Of a stretch of DNA of 64,000 bases, positions 38,301 through 49,300 are shown piece after piece. This stretch comes from Phoronis australis. Taxonomy: Eukaryota; Phoronida; Phoronidae. The position numbers were made by a program, and so were the translations under genes. Each line of letters starts with the position of its first letter. The first letter of the stretch is position 1. The notes under the pieces were generated by a model. That model saw only the letters and a program-made list of their open reading frames with translations. It had not been told where the DNA came from and did no database searches. The stretch covers positions 103,492 through 167,491 of the forward strand of contig NMRA01000107.1 of assembly GCA_002633005.1 (NCBI GenBank). The letters run 5' to 3'.

Positions 38301-39620
38301 TGCAACGCAGGGATTCTTCACGACATCGTGGAACCAGTTTCCTGTGATCGTGTACAGAAACTCTTTTAACTTCAGGGTGGAATGTACGTGTTCCAAATAT
38401 TCGACTGGTATTGCGCCGCATTCTCCATCATGGTGATCGCCTTCCTCGAATGTGTTGTCCTGGCCTGGGTCTACGGCGCCACCCGCTTGAGACTAGAGAT
38501 TGGCATTATGGTGGGCCGTGTGCCGTCTTTTATTTGGGAAGTGCTGTGGAGGGTAGTGACGCCGCTCATTATGCTGGTGAGTGCCAAGACATGACCATTC
38601 CACATATACGACTGGGATTTAGAGGGGAGTAAAACTCACCCAGATTCCATTTAGCAATTTGGGGGTTCAAATGTCTGACGGGCAAAATCCTGGCTAATAC
38701 TCTGCTATGGCAGCCCCCCCAAACGAAAAATCATGGATGCGCCCCTGGAATCAGCCATGAAGTGCCCCAGAATTGTACTAGGAATGTGTGGTTTAACGGT
38801 TAAAATTGTAAATCCGTATGTTAGGCCTTCAATGAGTTGGCGCGACGTAGCCGGTAATGCCTCAATAGTAGTAATCGGTCCTTCTGCCACTTATGACTAA
38901 CACAGGTAGGCTTTGTGGAAATGGTTTATTAATCTGTGGCCCTTGGCAATCTGAAATGATATTATCTCTGAACTTGTCTTAACATTTTCAGGCTGTGCTC
39001 ATCTTTAACCTCCACGGTTACGGCGTTCCCAGTTACGGGAACTACAAGTACCCCAAACACGTCATCGCCATTGGATGGCTTTTAGCCTCCTGCTCCATAG
39101 TACCTACTCCCATTTATATGGTTTATAAAATGTTGATGACAGACGGGTCGTTTGTAGAGGTGAGGGATCGGACAGTCACCCTTGAATCCACTCGTTGTAA
39201 ACACCAACGAAGTTGTAAGCACATGTGAAGTTGTAAACACTGGTAAAGTTGTAAACTCGAGTAAAGTTGTATACTCCAGTCTGTCTGTGGTTACAAAGTG
39301 GAGAAGAAAATGGCGCATCTGTATAGCTGGATTTCGACCCAACTTTCCATCCCCTTGCGTTATATGGGTAAACAAATTGGTAGTATTATTACGAGGTATG
39401 ACTGTACCATTTAAATTGGATTTCCATTTTACGACGCGTTTTCTCATTTCAGAGACTCAAGAAGTGTTTGCGCCCCACCGATACCTGGGGACCGTATTTA
39501 GACAAGTATCGCAAGTATTACGAGGCTCGAACTGGACCGACCAGAGACATTGCATTTTATAAAGAACATGATGACTCCGACAAAGAAATGATAAGCTATA
39601 GCAACAGCGAAGACATTTAA
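23385..39620 (+). CDS. SLC6 family Na+/Cl- dependent amino-acid/neurotransmitter transporter (12 exons)
   Basis: Exons: 23385-23652, 27017-27148, 27737-28058, 29496-29628, 31674-31808, 32626-32729, 33164-33288, 33853-33965, 35170-35301, 38376-38576, 38992-39159, 39453-39620. All introns are GT-AG, phases join exactly, and the product is 666 aa. The start ATG follows an in-frame TAA 18 bases upstream. TM1 (about 62-88) has [14 protein letters not shown] and RNGGG; the glycine where amine carriers have aspartate indicates an amino-acid or GABA-type substrate. The extracellular loop after TM3 has a cysteine pair ([10 protein letters not shown]) and four N-glycosylation sites (NET, NES, NAT, NLS). 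[16 protein letters not shown] and LDSQF are the usual ion and substrate segments of TM6-TM8. Loops such as GYGMLVV and [11 protein letters not shown] are nearest the glycine/proline transporters, from which LDSQF differs (they have GTQF). It should move substrate into the cell with sodium and chloride. The substrate is inferred only. No damage is seen. Confidence 0.95.
24190..24700. repeat. Diverged duplicated segment, member B (SLC6 intron 1)
   Basis: Partner of 20128-20830 (see there). It follows a C run with an undetermined base at about 24173. Confidence 0.55.
24888..24975 (+). mobile_element. Fragment of hAT-like MITE
   Basis: Starts cactgtggcggatctagg, and the next 80 bases match the left half of the MITE at 12137. 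The right end was not identified. Confidence 0.5.
25090..25135 (-). repeat. tRNA-like (SINE head) fragment
   Basis: On the minus strand tagactagtggtaaagcacg looks like the D-arm half of a tRNA with an A-box. No B-box follows, so it is at most a truncated SINE. Confidence 0.3.
28958..29141. repeat. Foldback element in SLC6 intron 3
   Basis: Units of tagtccgaaggt and aagtccgaaggttcact on the left are matched by aaccttcggactt and acttcggacta on the right. The 184-bp segment can therefore fold into a long imperfect hairpin whose arms are themselves repeats of a (t)ccgaaggtyc phrase. Confidence 0.75.
30250..30708. repeat. Foldback element with short tandem units in SLC6 intron 4
   Basis: The left arm holds repeats of the phrase atcatacatacgaac (30290-30470). 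The right arm has their complements (gttcgtatgtgtgat, gttcgtgtgcatgat). Outer parts also pair: agagcattgc-tctta-gcacgaacca on both sides, and gcttggcg-tgc near 30257 with its complement near 30693. The loop lies around 30475-30490. An unknown foldback family. Confidence 0.8.
31217..31330. repeat. Interspersed repeat shared with 6285-6375
   Basis: Carries aaaaggtccac, aattcgagcc, a C homopolymer and gcgcgcatg in the same order as the upstream copy. Confidence 0.4.
32062..32290 (-). repeat. Short element with inverted ends and CTAATGATG...GAAAC motif
   Basis: At 32062-32088 the minus strand reads cctaatgatgcg, a short spacer, then ggcgaaacg, the same type of motif as at 3527-3555. ggtgagtacagg at 32086-32097 is repeated in inverted form near 32275-32287 (cctgtactcacc). 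This makes a roughly 200-bp unit with inverted ends. Such motifs accompany Penelope-like and related retroelements, but no coding sequence remains. Confidence 0.45.
34295..34367. mobile_element. Miniature element with 10-bp target duplication (copy 2)
   Basis: The 53-bp unit 34305-34357 is flanked by acttgatact at 34295-34304 and 34358-34367. The unit matches 5381-5440 except for a short internal deletion (gaaag-tataggtggcgctg). The two copies have different flanks, so each is an independent insertion. Confidence 0.8.
34519..34644. repeat. Two tandem short hairpin elements
   Basis: 34519-34570 runs from tataggcggcgcagc to gttcgccgcctata. 34575-34644 runs from atgggcggcgcagc to gcgccgcccat. 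Both have inverted ends and the internal phrase cagca-tgaaaaa, so they are two members of one family side by side in SLC6 intron 8. Confidence 0.6.
35735..35790 (+). repeat. tRNA-like SINE fragment
   Basis: gtttagttgtgg resembles an A-box and gggatcgaatctcg, 30-40 bases further on, resembles a B-box. It sits just before the TTAA transposon in SLC6 intron 9. Weak evidence. Confidence 0.3.
36016..36305 (+). pseudogene. THAP zinc-finger-like coding relic
   Basis: The plus strand reads WCIIPAC (C-x4-C), VYRFFDF, then after a frameshift near 36115 LRKW or [14 protein letters not shown], then after an in-frame stop [13 protein letters not shown]. The order C-x(2-4)-C, FxFP-like, KW, RVC-x2-HF is the THAP signature. 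Here the zinc-binding histidine is Asn. THAP domains bind DNA and occur in transposases of the P and Kolobok types. The lesions make this copy inactive. Confidence 0.7.
36556..36903 (-). pseudogene. P2X7-intracellular-domain-like ORF of the TTAA transposon
   Basis: The ORF starts at ATG 36903 (MNVNRGNSD) and runs to a TAG at 36607-36609. The acidic N-terminal part has [13 protein letters not shown] and [20 protein letters not shown]. The end has SWCQCANC, then [14 protein letters not shown]; beyond the stop the frame continues with TDHPDF. The spaced C-x-C-x2-C ... C-x-CC pattern followed by HPDF is that of the cytoplasmic tail domain of P2X7 receptors, a domain also found alone in many invertebrate proteins. 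The channel part is absent. Whether the ORF serves transposition is unknown. Likely interrupted by the TAG. Confidence 0.65.
38638..38747 (-). mobile_element. hAT-like MITE fragment in SLC6 intron 10
   Basis: Reverse-oriented match to 19962-20080: gacgggcaaaatcctg, tggcagcccccc and the terminal gcgcccctg. The other end is missing. Confidence 0.6.
39190..39283 (+). repeat. 17-bp tandem repeat in SLC6 intron 11
   Basis: Five or so imperfect units of (a)aagttgtaaacactggt. The tract lies about 30 bases after the donor of exon 11. Confidence 0.65.
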
Positions 39621-40587
39621 GGGGTGACAAACATGCTCGTTCTTATGTTAGTATCGTGCCATATTGATCACGTTTCATGCAGTAGTCGTGCGATCAGTGG
39701 AGAGCTTTCTCGACTGGTTTAGCTACATGAGTCTACAAAGACGATACGACGTCATAGAACGTATCAGTAGTACTTTGGTCTAGTATCCAGGGTTGCGTTG
39801 CATAAGGGTAGTTTTATGAGAGTTTGGCTAGATTAAGAGGATACTATACCCCGTTTTGATGATTTCAACCAATCATCGTTCTCATGCTAATGCATCAATG
39901 ACGTCAATCTTGAGCGATGAAAGCAAGAATATACTAAAAACTTATAGTCCTTGTGTCACTGTTGAATATTATGCTTCTTGGTGAGTGTTCCTTTCGCCAC
40001 AGTTACCGTGTAATTCGCTAAAAGCGTAGGTCACACTTCCCCGTTTAGCAGACTTTGAAAGGAGATTTCAAATTTTCCTCCAAACTTTTCATGTTTGTTG
40101 GGGATTACAGAGCATTATTTTGTATCAGACAATTGGATGGAAAAGTCGTTTTTAATATCCGTTCGTCGGCCAAAACCCGGTGAGGTACCCTTTAAGGAAA
40201 ACCGATAGACTAAATAGCGAGTCACTAGTTGCGAAGTAAGCTAGCAAGTGGCCACCACTAGAGGGATGGAATGACAAGTCTGGAATGCTGAATTAGGAAA
40301 GCAGCCTCACTGTTTCCGTTTCATGAGTCATCATTTCTTGGACGAAGTATCTTGCTAGTTACTAGCTCCCGGCCCTGAGAAGCAAAGTACAGCGGTTGTT
40401 TAAAGAGAAATTCCTGTAGTATTTATACCTTCAGAATCGCGTTCATGAAGTTGACTTGGCGGAGGCGGTATTGTTGTACATGAAATGAAATGGCAGTTTT
40501 ATACGTTTATGGAATAACGTCCGCACTAATTATGAAGACAATGCTGATGGTTTGGAGTTAGAGAAAACAATTGTGAAGTTGAATAAA
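39621..40587 (+). other. Probable 3' UTR / 3' flank of the SLC6 gene
   Basis: Starts after the TAA at 39618-39620. A possible polyadenylation signal AATAAA lies at 40582-40587. A TTAA MITE occupies 39833-40195. The transcript end is not known. Confidence 0.35.
39833..40195. mobile_element. TTAA-flanked MITE, copy 1
   Basis: TTAA at 39833-39836 and 40192-40195. The ends gaggatactataccccg and cggtgaggtaccc are inverted repeats. The interior aligns with 44821-45193 (gcgtaggtca, tagcagactttg, agagcattattt, tggatg-aaagtc). It begins 213 bases after the SLC6 stop codon. Confidence 0.75.
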
Positions 40588-40721
40588 CATGCAGCCGGTC
40601 CATTACAGTTCGTTCGGTGTCTGTAGCGACTCCGCGATACCCCATTCCAGCAGCTGACATTTCGTCAACGTGCTCAAAGACCACCACGTACGGGTACTAA
40701 GCGTTTTATATGTCCCAGTGC

Positions 40722-40815
40722 ACATACAGACACACGCACACACCGTGACACACACGCACACGCGTACACACACNACACACAGACACGTACACTCGCTTAG
40801 CTACACAAATACACG
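40722..40815. repeat. CA-rich simple repeat
   Basis: Imperfect (CA)n with interspersed cg, containing one undetermined base at about 40774. Confidence 0.8.
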
Positions 40816-41043
40816 AGTAGATTTTCGAAAGTTACGTTAACACACCTGTAAGTAGAGGATAAACTTTCATTTTTAATTGCAGAACAAACACTCACAAATC
40901 AAATTGTCTCTTATTTTATTTCCGTAAATTACTCCCACACGATTTTAACACCCAAAATGTATTTTTGAAAAATTATAACATACAGTAGCTTGATACGTTG
41001 TTGAAAGTGGCTTTATGACTAGAACTGAAGATATCGAAGGCCA

Positions 41044-41446
41044 GGGCCCGGTCTCTAATCTTTGTACTCGAAACGAACTCGAAACTATTTTTGGCAATTT
41101 CTCTGCTCCTTTTGAGCGAACTTAAGATAATTGGTTATCAGACTGTGCTCGAACACATTATAGTTTATGCATAGGAGTTTCTAGTTCAAGTTTGCCCTTG
41201 AAGACCCTTATATTCGTGCTACAAACTCGAGTAAAAATTCGAAATTTCGAGTTCAAACTCGAACTTATTGCCTTAATTTTGGGTTTACAAACTTTGAACT
41301 AAGGACAATAAATTATCTACGTAAGTTATTGTGTACTCGAGCATAGAATAATAGACACTTATATTGATTTCGCCCTAAAGTAGAGTAGAAAATGCCAAAC
41401 CTAATTTCGAGTTCCATTTCGAGTAAAAAGATTGGAGACCGGGCCC
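41044..41446. mobile_element. 403-bp MITE with about 40-bp inverted ends
   Basis: The left end is gggcccggtctctaatcttt and the right end, complemented, is gggcccggtctccaatcttt. Both continue with actcgaaa. The interior repeats the phrase gaactcgaaa several times in both orientations. No target duplication is obvious. Confidence 0.8.
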
Positions 41447-44400
41447 AGCCTATTCCCGGCATCCAGCCAGGCCCACGGGTCGGTGCGTGTAATTAAAGAA
41501 TGACCAATGTAGTTGACGGATTTGTTGACTAATTTTGCTGGGAAATCGCTTGGTGTTTGAACCGTAGCTCGCTTCATCATTATGAAGAAAAATGACAAAA
41601 TGAAAATGAAGCAAAGAAACTTGGAGATCAAAACACAGTCAAGCAGACAACCGGAAATTCACAATGCAAACTCTCGCGGCCAGTTCCGTGAAATCTCGGA
41701 GTCGCAAGCTCTAATAATAGAATACATGGGTCACGTTCGAGAGCAGGCGTTCCAGGGTAGAGTTCAGTAGCTGTCTCGCAGCTAGTCAAATCTAGTCAAA
41801 ATCAAGTGTTCTAATTTAAAATACAAAGCAAAATCTCACGTATTCTCGAGAAGTCTTGCTTTTTAACGAGGTCCTAACGAAGCGTAGACGCTAGCGTTGC
41901 TGAACTCTACCCTGGTCTGCAATTCCATGACACCATAGACTCAAAACTCAGAGATATGTAGGAAGAATCTGGTACAGAATTGTATTATTCTCCGCACGGA
42001 TGGAATGACATCGCTATACACCCTTGCCTTTGGCAGAGGATACGACTGACAAATGCGTGACTTGCTAGAACTTTTATTACCAAGAGAACAAAGAAACCAT
42101 GAATCAGAATTGGGCTACAACTAATAGTTTAGGTTCATTCAAAAGGATAGGTCATAACGAAATTACAACAATGGTGAAAATACTGAAACTAACATCACCC
42201 AAGAGATTCAACAAAAGTGAAACACGATGGGCCACGAAACAACCTGCTTGCAGCGGCGTTTTTACTACAACCAATCTCTAGGGGTCGTAAGAAGTGAAGT
42301 TCAGTGTTAATCAACAGTTGCAACCGTGTGATGGTGCACCACCAGAATTAATAATTATTACTATTTTTCATTAAATTTTAATTGTTTAAAAGAAATTTGA
42401 TGCCATGCAGCAGGACATCGAGAGCGCCATTCATCCTAATTATACATGTAGTACAATAAAAACGATAGAAGTGTTCATTGCTCATTCTATGACTTTAATT
42501 ATTACGTTTTCTGAGTAGAAAATTTACTGACACTATGAATGGAAGCAAAGACAGACTACACGTGAGACCTACTAAGTATCTCTCGATGAAAAATACAACC
42601 TAAACTTCTAAAGGTCTACAGGAGATCTATGAAATCTACCAAGAGACTAAAGAGAAAACAATATACACCATAGTTATCGGAAGATATTCAGAACATACAG
42701 CTTAGTTAAGAATGTTGGACCTCATCGACATGTGTGTGTATTCAGATAAATGTTAACAAAATTATACATTTTAACTCAGTAAAAGTATATAGAATTTGAT
42801 TTTTAACTTTATACCAGTCTCAATATTTGCGTCAGTGTCCACGGCTTTTCACTCAAACCTAACAAAAAGAAAATGTACATTCATAGCTAAACATGGCCAA
42901 ACTTCGTTCATAAATATGTTCAAAGGGAAACTTTAAAATGCTGTAGCAGTTTTCTAAATTATCATTTCGTTTTCATTTTGAGCAACTTTTGATTTTCCCC
43001 CAAAATGGAACATTTCAGAAACAATGCTTAAAAGCGTTTGAGAGAGTGGTGCACAAAGCATAGTATCTTACTGGTTCATATACCTCCAATCAACCATTTC
43101 TGAGACACGATGTTTCGAATGTAGCTTGGACGTGTTTTAGGTCCTCCATAACCATAAATACAGAGAAAAGACCAAGGCAAAAAGATACAATACAAGATGA
43201 CAAGACAAACATGAGAATGTGTCTACAATCATCAAAATTTAATTTCTGGAAAAAGAAAAAAAGAAAACCACCACTAGGAGAAAACCATAATATGAGAAAT
43301 TAGGAAGATTCTTGGTTTTGGGAAAAAAATTACATATCTTGTCAAGGCAATCATAGAAGAAACGTTGATTAAGAGAAGTTGGAATATTCCTACTTTTTGG
43401 GAGAAAAGTAAATTGCATATGGTATATTCTGAAAAGTAAATGACAAGAGGAACATATTTAAAACACAAGGTACTAAATGAACTGGAGCTGATGACGCAGC
43501 GTGAACAAGACTAATACTATTGTGACTTAATCTGCTCAAGTGGTGATGTCACCTCAAGAAGGGTTTGAAAAGGGAGTGCTGCCTTCTGCACGTGCACTAG
43601 CATGCTACTGAGTTGTAACCAGGAACAGAAGTCTACAGCAAAGAGTGGTCAATTGTATTGAGCAGGGGCAAATAAGTTAATAGCTTCAGTTTGAAAATCA
43701 TCAGGCTGGATTTGAACTTAGACCTGAATGACTCACAGACATTCTAATTTTAAAGTGAAACTCTGATCTCAATCAGTGACCATTTCATCCAAATGGTGTA
43801 TAAAACTTCGTAATTTTGTACAAAAATAATTGCTAGAATAGCAAATTTTTAATAGACTGACTTATTGCTATAAATGTGTGCAAAATTCTACACTTTATTG
43901 CTAGCTGACAGTTATACAGAGAAACTTACTTGGTGTAAACTATCATGCGAAATTGTCTTAATATCTGTTTTTGAAAAATAAACAAAACACTAATATAAAG
44001 AGCTTAACTGAAGAAAGTTTACACATAAATATCATGGCAAAAAACATCATAAATACAAACATGTAAAAATACAAAATCATACCATTTAACTTAGTGTTGT
44101 TTTCTGTACTAATACCTAAACAAGTTAAGATGAAAACGTGACTTGATTTTTTCTAATCACACTAAAACATACCCGTAAACCTCAATGAACAAGCCAACTG
44201 TTCTAGTTACAAAAAGGCTTTTTAATTAACAATAATCAAAAATCATGACCAATAAGTTAAGAACGTAAAACCAATATCTGGACAGACAGAGCTGATAAAG
44301 CTATAACACATTAACTCTGTGAAACACAATAACAATAGGTTTATGATGAACTAGAAATCTTGAGACCAGGGCTGAACCACCCTGTGACCCATAGCATAAA

Positions 44401-44820
44401 ACAGTCTCAAATAGGAACTCAACTGAGTTCCCTTAATCTTCTGGGTATCTGTGTCCTTGTTTATCAAAAATGATTTTCTGTTGTTTAATATTTAATATGA
44501 TCTCCCCTTTGATTCAATACCACTTTCTAATAACTCATCTAAACATTGGGTGAAAATGAAGAGGGACTTGGTCCTTAAATTAGGGGCGTTGCATGAAAAG
44601 ATCCCCAATGATGTTCAATACTATTGAGAACTCAATGTAGATTTCACTGTCACTGTGTATCAAAGCCAAAAATACACTTAGCCAGCATAAGAAAGTAAAA
44701 TTAGGTTTCGCAATTCCACAAATGCAGCAAAAATTTAAGGATCATTGTGGAGTCCCCAGTTGGGATTGTTTCAATAGGGCACTGGAATCTTTGGAAGTAA
44801 CCATGTGTGCGACTACGTGC
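41447..44820. other. Intergenic, no gene recognised
   Basis: AT-rich. It contains a fragment of the gatggtgcaccacca repeat at about 42332-42405. ORFs are short and lack domains. Confidence 0.4.
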
Positions 44821-45193
44821 TTAAAAGGATACAAAACCCCGTTTTGGTGATTTCTTCAAACAATCCTCACTCCATCACCTTCTAATGCATCAATGCCCTA
44901 CCACTGGACTGATAAAAAGCAGGATTCAACTAAAAATTCACACTCTCTTGTGTCACAGATTGGATACCATAGTTCCTGGTAGGTGGTCTCTCCCTACAGT
45001 TGTCCTATTACTCGCCTGAAGCGTAGGTCATGCTTGCCCATTTAGCAGACTTTGTAAGATCTTTCACATTTTGCTCCGAACATTTGAGGGTCGGGGAGAG
45101 ACTAGAGCATTATTTCGTTTCAAACAACTGGATGTCAAAGTCTATCTTAATATCTGTTAATATAGGCCAAAACCGGGTTTTTCAACCTTTTAA
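44821..45193. mobile_element. TTAA-flanked MITE, copy 2
   Basis: TTAA at 44821-44824 and 45190-45193, with inverted ends aaggatacaaaaccccgttt and aaaccgggtttttcaacctt. About 370 bp, a diverged relative of 39833-40195. Same flank type as the THAP element but different ends. Confidence 0.8.
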
Positions 45194-46388
45194 GCTTAAG
45201 GTGTCTAATAACAGAGGGTCGCTCAAGTGTCAGATTTCCCATTAAAATAATTAACATACTGCTGTAATCCACTGTACAAAACATGGGCACCATTTTGCTG
45301 CAACAAGGTCTCACAAGATGGCACCCCAATCAGTGCAATGCAGAGCAAAAGGAAACCAAAACAAAGACAGTAACGGCCAAGTGAGGTTGACCAACTGAAA
45401 TGGGGGTGACAAGCACGGGTAAATGAATTCCTCCGATGAGCATACTATATCAACGACTGAAACTATGTGATTGTGAAAAGTAACTTAATGAAGTTAGCAT
45501 GAAGCAAAAACAACCAAGTCCGTTCTTCTTAAGACCAAAGACAAGCAGACGGAAGACGAGACTAACTTTATAATGGCAAGCGGCCAAAAGCTGATTTCTT
45601 GAAAGAAAGCGCGAGTCTACCTTTAATGACAATACCTTTGTAGTATTCAAATGAAACAGTTTACCAATAAAAGATTTCTTCCAATTATAGTTCACGAGAT
45701 AGCCGCGCAGCAGGACTTGATTCACAGCCACAGAGTCAATGTGGTAAAGCATATTTAAGCAAGTATTCAATATTCGCATCAACACCATCACTATTCAGTT
45801 TTTATCTAATAGTGCATTATAACCCTTAAGAATTTGTCAACACAGTTAAATGGCACTTGAGTTGGTGAACGTCATATATCACAGTCTATTATAATACAAC
45901 AGTAGCAACAATTGCATCACAGAGAAAGACCCTAAACAGCCTCAGTTAATCACTATTATAGCATTACAAGTGTCAATAATGCCAACATAACCATAACTTC
46001 CTGCATAGTGTAGTCACCAGTGCATGAATTGCTGGTGAAGCAGGGCTCATTTTAACCTTCCACACGGAACTAGGCAAAATTGCCTCAAGTGATTGATTTG
46101 TCAAACACAGCTCTGCTTGACAGGGAAGCAATAGATTACTAGAGAAAAGTTACTGAGTCCGTCAAGGCCATGCCTAACGCTATGAACAGAGACGACGGTC
46201 TCCGTCTTAATTCAGTATATAGCGCTACCTGGTGGGAAACTCAACATCACTGAGTGGGATGTCAGCCCCAGGACATGGAAACAACCTGAGGTAATTTTGC
46301 CTAATTTCTTGTGGGAGGTCAAAAAGAACCATGGTTCACTACACACTGTGTCCTAATGAAATTGTTTACTGAATAAACTCCAAGGGGT
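45194..46388 (-). other. 3' flank or UTR of the TESK gene
   Basis: Lies downstream of the TESK stop codon. No strong polyadenylation signal was identified on the minus strand close to the stop. No other gene seen. Confidence 0.35.
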
Positions 46389-49300
46389 TTATATCTGCTT
46401 GACATTTTTACTCTTTTTAGTTGCTTTCTTCTCCCAAGCCTTCTCTTCATCTTTGACCTTCAACGCCAGTAACCGTGGCGACATAAGATGTAGACGATCC
46501 TGCTTTGTCCGGAAATCTTTCAGCTTTGAGTGATCTACCTTGCGCAGTTGATTGCGTTTCTCAACTAACGTATTACATATATAACGCGATTTACGATCTT
46601 CACTACTCTCAAGTCTTGTGTTCAGATATTGGTCGAAATCCATGTCACTACTACAGTAAGAAGAGCTAGTAGGGGATAATGTGTCGTCCAAAGACAGAAA
46701 AGATTCAGAGGAACTACACGATTTCATAGACTCGTCCCGTTCGATGTCATGACTGTTTAATTCAGTCTGACCAACAGGTACACAGTCCTTGTCAGTAAAA
46801 AGATTCAGCAGCGCTGGATCAAGAGTATTACTCCTTGCATAGGGACGTCTTACAGTTGCAGTGGCATTTCCGAAAGATGAATTCAAACGAAGGTCGACGG
46901 CACTGTCCACACTAGAGGTGTCATCAAGCTCCCCATCCTCAGATGTTGCCACTTTAGGAAGGGGTCTGTACCCACACGTGCACGACTGGTTGGGCAAGCC
47001 TGGATCAGACTCAAACTGTTCTATACGTCGCCGCACTGGCACTGGTGAAGGTGGAAGAGACCGAGACGGACGGTCACTCATCAGGTGGCGATAATGACTC
47101 GGAAACCAGTCATCCTCAGCAGGGGTGGACGGCGGTGCTTTCAAAACACTTGGTGAGCAGATGTCAAAGGCCCAGGAATATTCCCGAGGAGTACCAAGCA
47201 GCTTCTTGACATCCTTGAATTGACTGGAGGTGGCGAAGGGGTTGTTTGTAGCTGGAGTGTAGAAGGGGTCATTCACACTCATTTCCTTGCCTACCTCAGC
47301 TGGGGTAATGGTTGTCATGTTTTCAGTGCTGTCAGATGACAGACTGGTGCTGCCTCCATGAGGGTCCACCTGACATGACCTCAACATGCAGATCAGCTGT
47401 TGACTGTCCTCTGACCTTGACCTCTTATGCCGATGAATCGCTGGCAAGAAAAAATAATGAAAACTAAGAGTTACTAAAACTTGTTTGGTCAATATAAAAA
47501 ACATACACAAGCATCTTCGGTTACCAGTCACATAACAGTTATCTCATTGGAAATTTTCAAGTTTTGAAGTCTGACTTATTTCAAAATATTTGAGCGTTTA
47601 TTATAAGCTGATTGCAAGTTGGCAGTACGGTTTCAAATACCGAGCTTTTACTTCCCTTAAAACATTCTAACGTGCAGTTGGACATCTACGACCACCATTA
47701 TTTTTTTCTAAAACTAACATTAGCAGAACAGGGGCTTGTTTAAACAAAGGTCATAAGTCCAGTCTCCACTAAGATGGTTGTAACTCAGATTTTAATTTGT
47801 GCACATACCAACAAAATGGCTCAAAAGGTAGCGGTTAAGTAAGTCTAGATGTGAACAACTATTAACTTAATGGTATTACCACGACAACGACGACGACGTC
47901 GATGAAAGAACTTGAGTCACAAATTTATCAAGAAATTGACACACAATAACTGTCAAGTTCACGAAGGCTATAGTTTCTGAATTTAAAAACTTGCCTAGAA
48001 ATTCCTAGTGATTTGACTTTTATACACATTTACAAACAAGATTCCTCAGGAATGGGGTCAAAAATACTTCATTGTTTCACTAATCTACAGCTTCACCACC
48101 TGGAGTCTTGGATTCACTTGGACAAGAAAAAATGCAAAACTTTATGCTCATAGTAAAGAAATACTTTCAACAACTAAATGTTTTGTCCCTTACCTCCAGG
48201 TGTCACCTCACGATTGTCTGTATCAAGCTTGCTTGTGTCACAATCAACTTTCACAACCGTTGAGTCACCAGCTAGATGCTTTGACATTTCATTTGTTTCA
48301 TAGATAAAAATGAAATCTTCCAAGGCTTGAGCTATCAGACTAAACGATGGTCGTTTCTTCGGGTCCATCTAAAGAAAGTAGCAGTAGCTTTAAACACGGG
48401 CCAACATCAGAAAATATGACCAGTAAAAGCCTGGCATACACTTAATGTGACCAGTGACTCCTATCACCAGTGCGCATAAAAACGTTTTGTATTGGCAATT
48501 GTCAAAAAGAGGCATGAGTGTGGCCACTTCCAGCAAATTTTTAGCCCTGGCTTGATTGCTAGGCACTGAGGCAGGTGCAAAACTTAAGTTGCCATAAGGG
48601 GCGCATGGATCACAGGCAAAACTTAAGTTTTAAAGATTGTCCAGGCCACACAATATTCAGGTCGTTGTCAACGTTAGGCATACTTTATCTGCAGAGGAAG
48701 AGCAATGCCAGGCATTGATATGCGCTCACAATGCACCACGGTATGTTTTTAGGGTGTTTATCAGTTTCATGTAAGATACCAGGAAACGACAATTTGACCA
48801 CAAGGTGTTTGTTGTAATAGACAGCATTGAAGAAAAAGTGTTGGCACCTCTGAGTCACCTTTTACAACTAACAACATACAAAAATTTGAAGAACGAACAG
48901 TTTTTGATAAAAAGTGCCAATTTGGAACAAACTCTCATCTGTGTAAGCCAAAATAAACTCAATTATCTTGAGTAAGTATAGACAAGTGGAATTGAAAATG
49001 TCAAAAATATTTTCGATTTCGAGAAGAAGATCAAACACAGGGCCCAGGAGTTTTTGAGACATCTCGCAGGCACCTGGACAACGTGTACATGAAAAAACAA
49101 TGCATTCAGAAACAATAATTATCAAAATTAACAATAAATTTTTGTAACTGCAATGTTACTCACTACATGATAGAAAAAAATCTGCTTTGACGTAAGAGAT
49201 TTTACAACGCACCAACTGAAAACAGTCATCACCACTCTGATACTGAAGACCTGGTCAACACAAAGTCAGCCATGTGTTCATGTAAGTTGTCCAGCCAATA

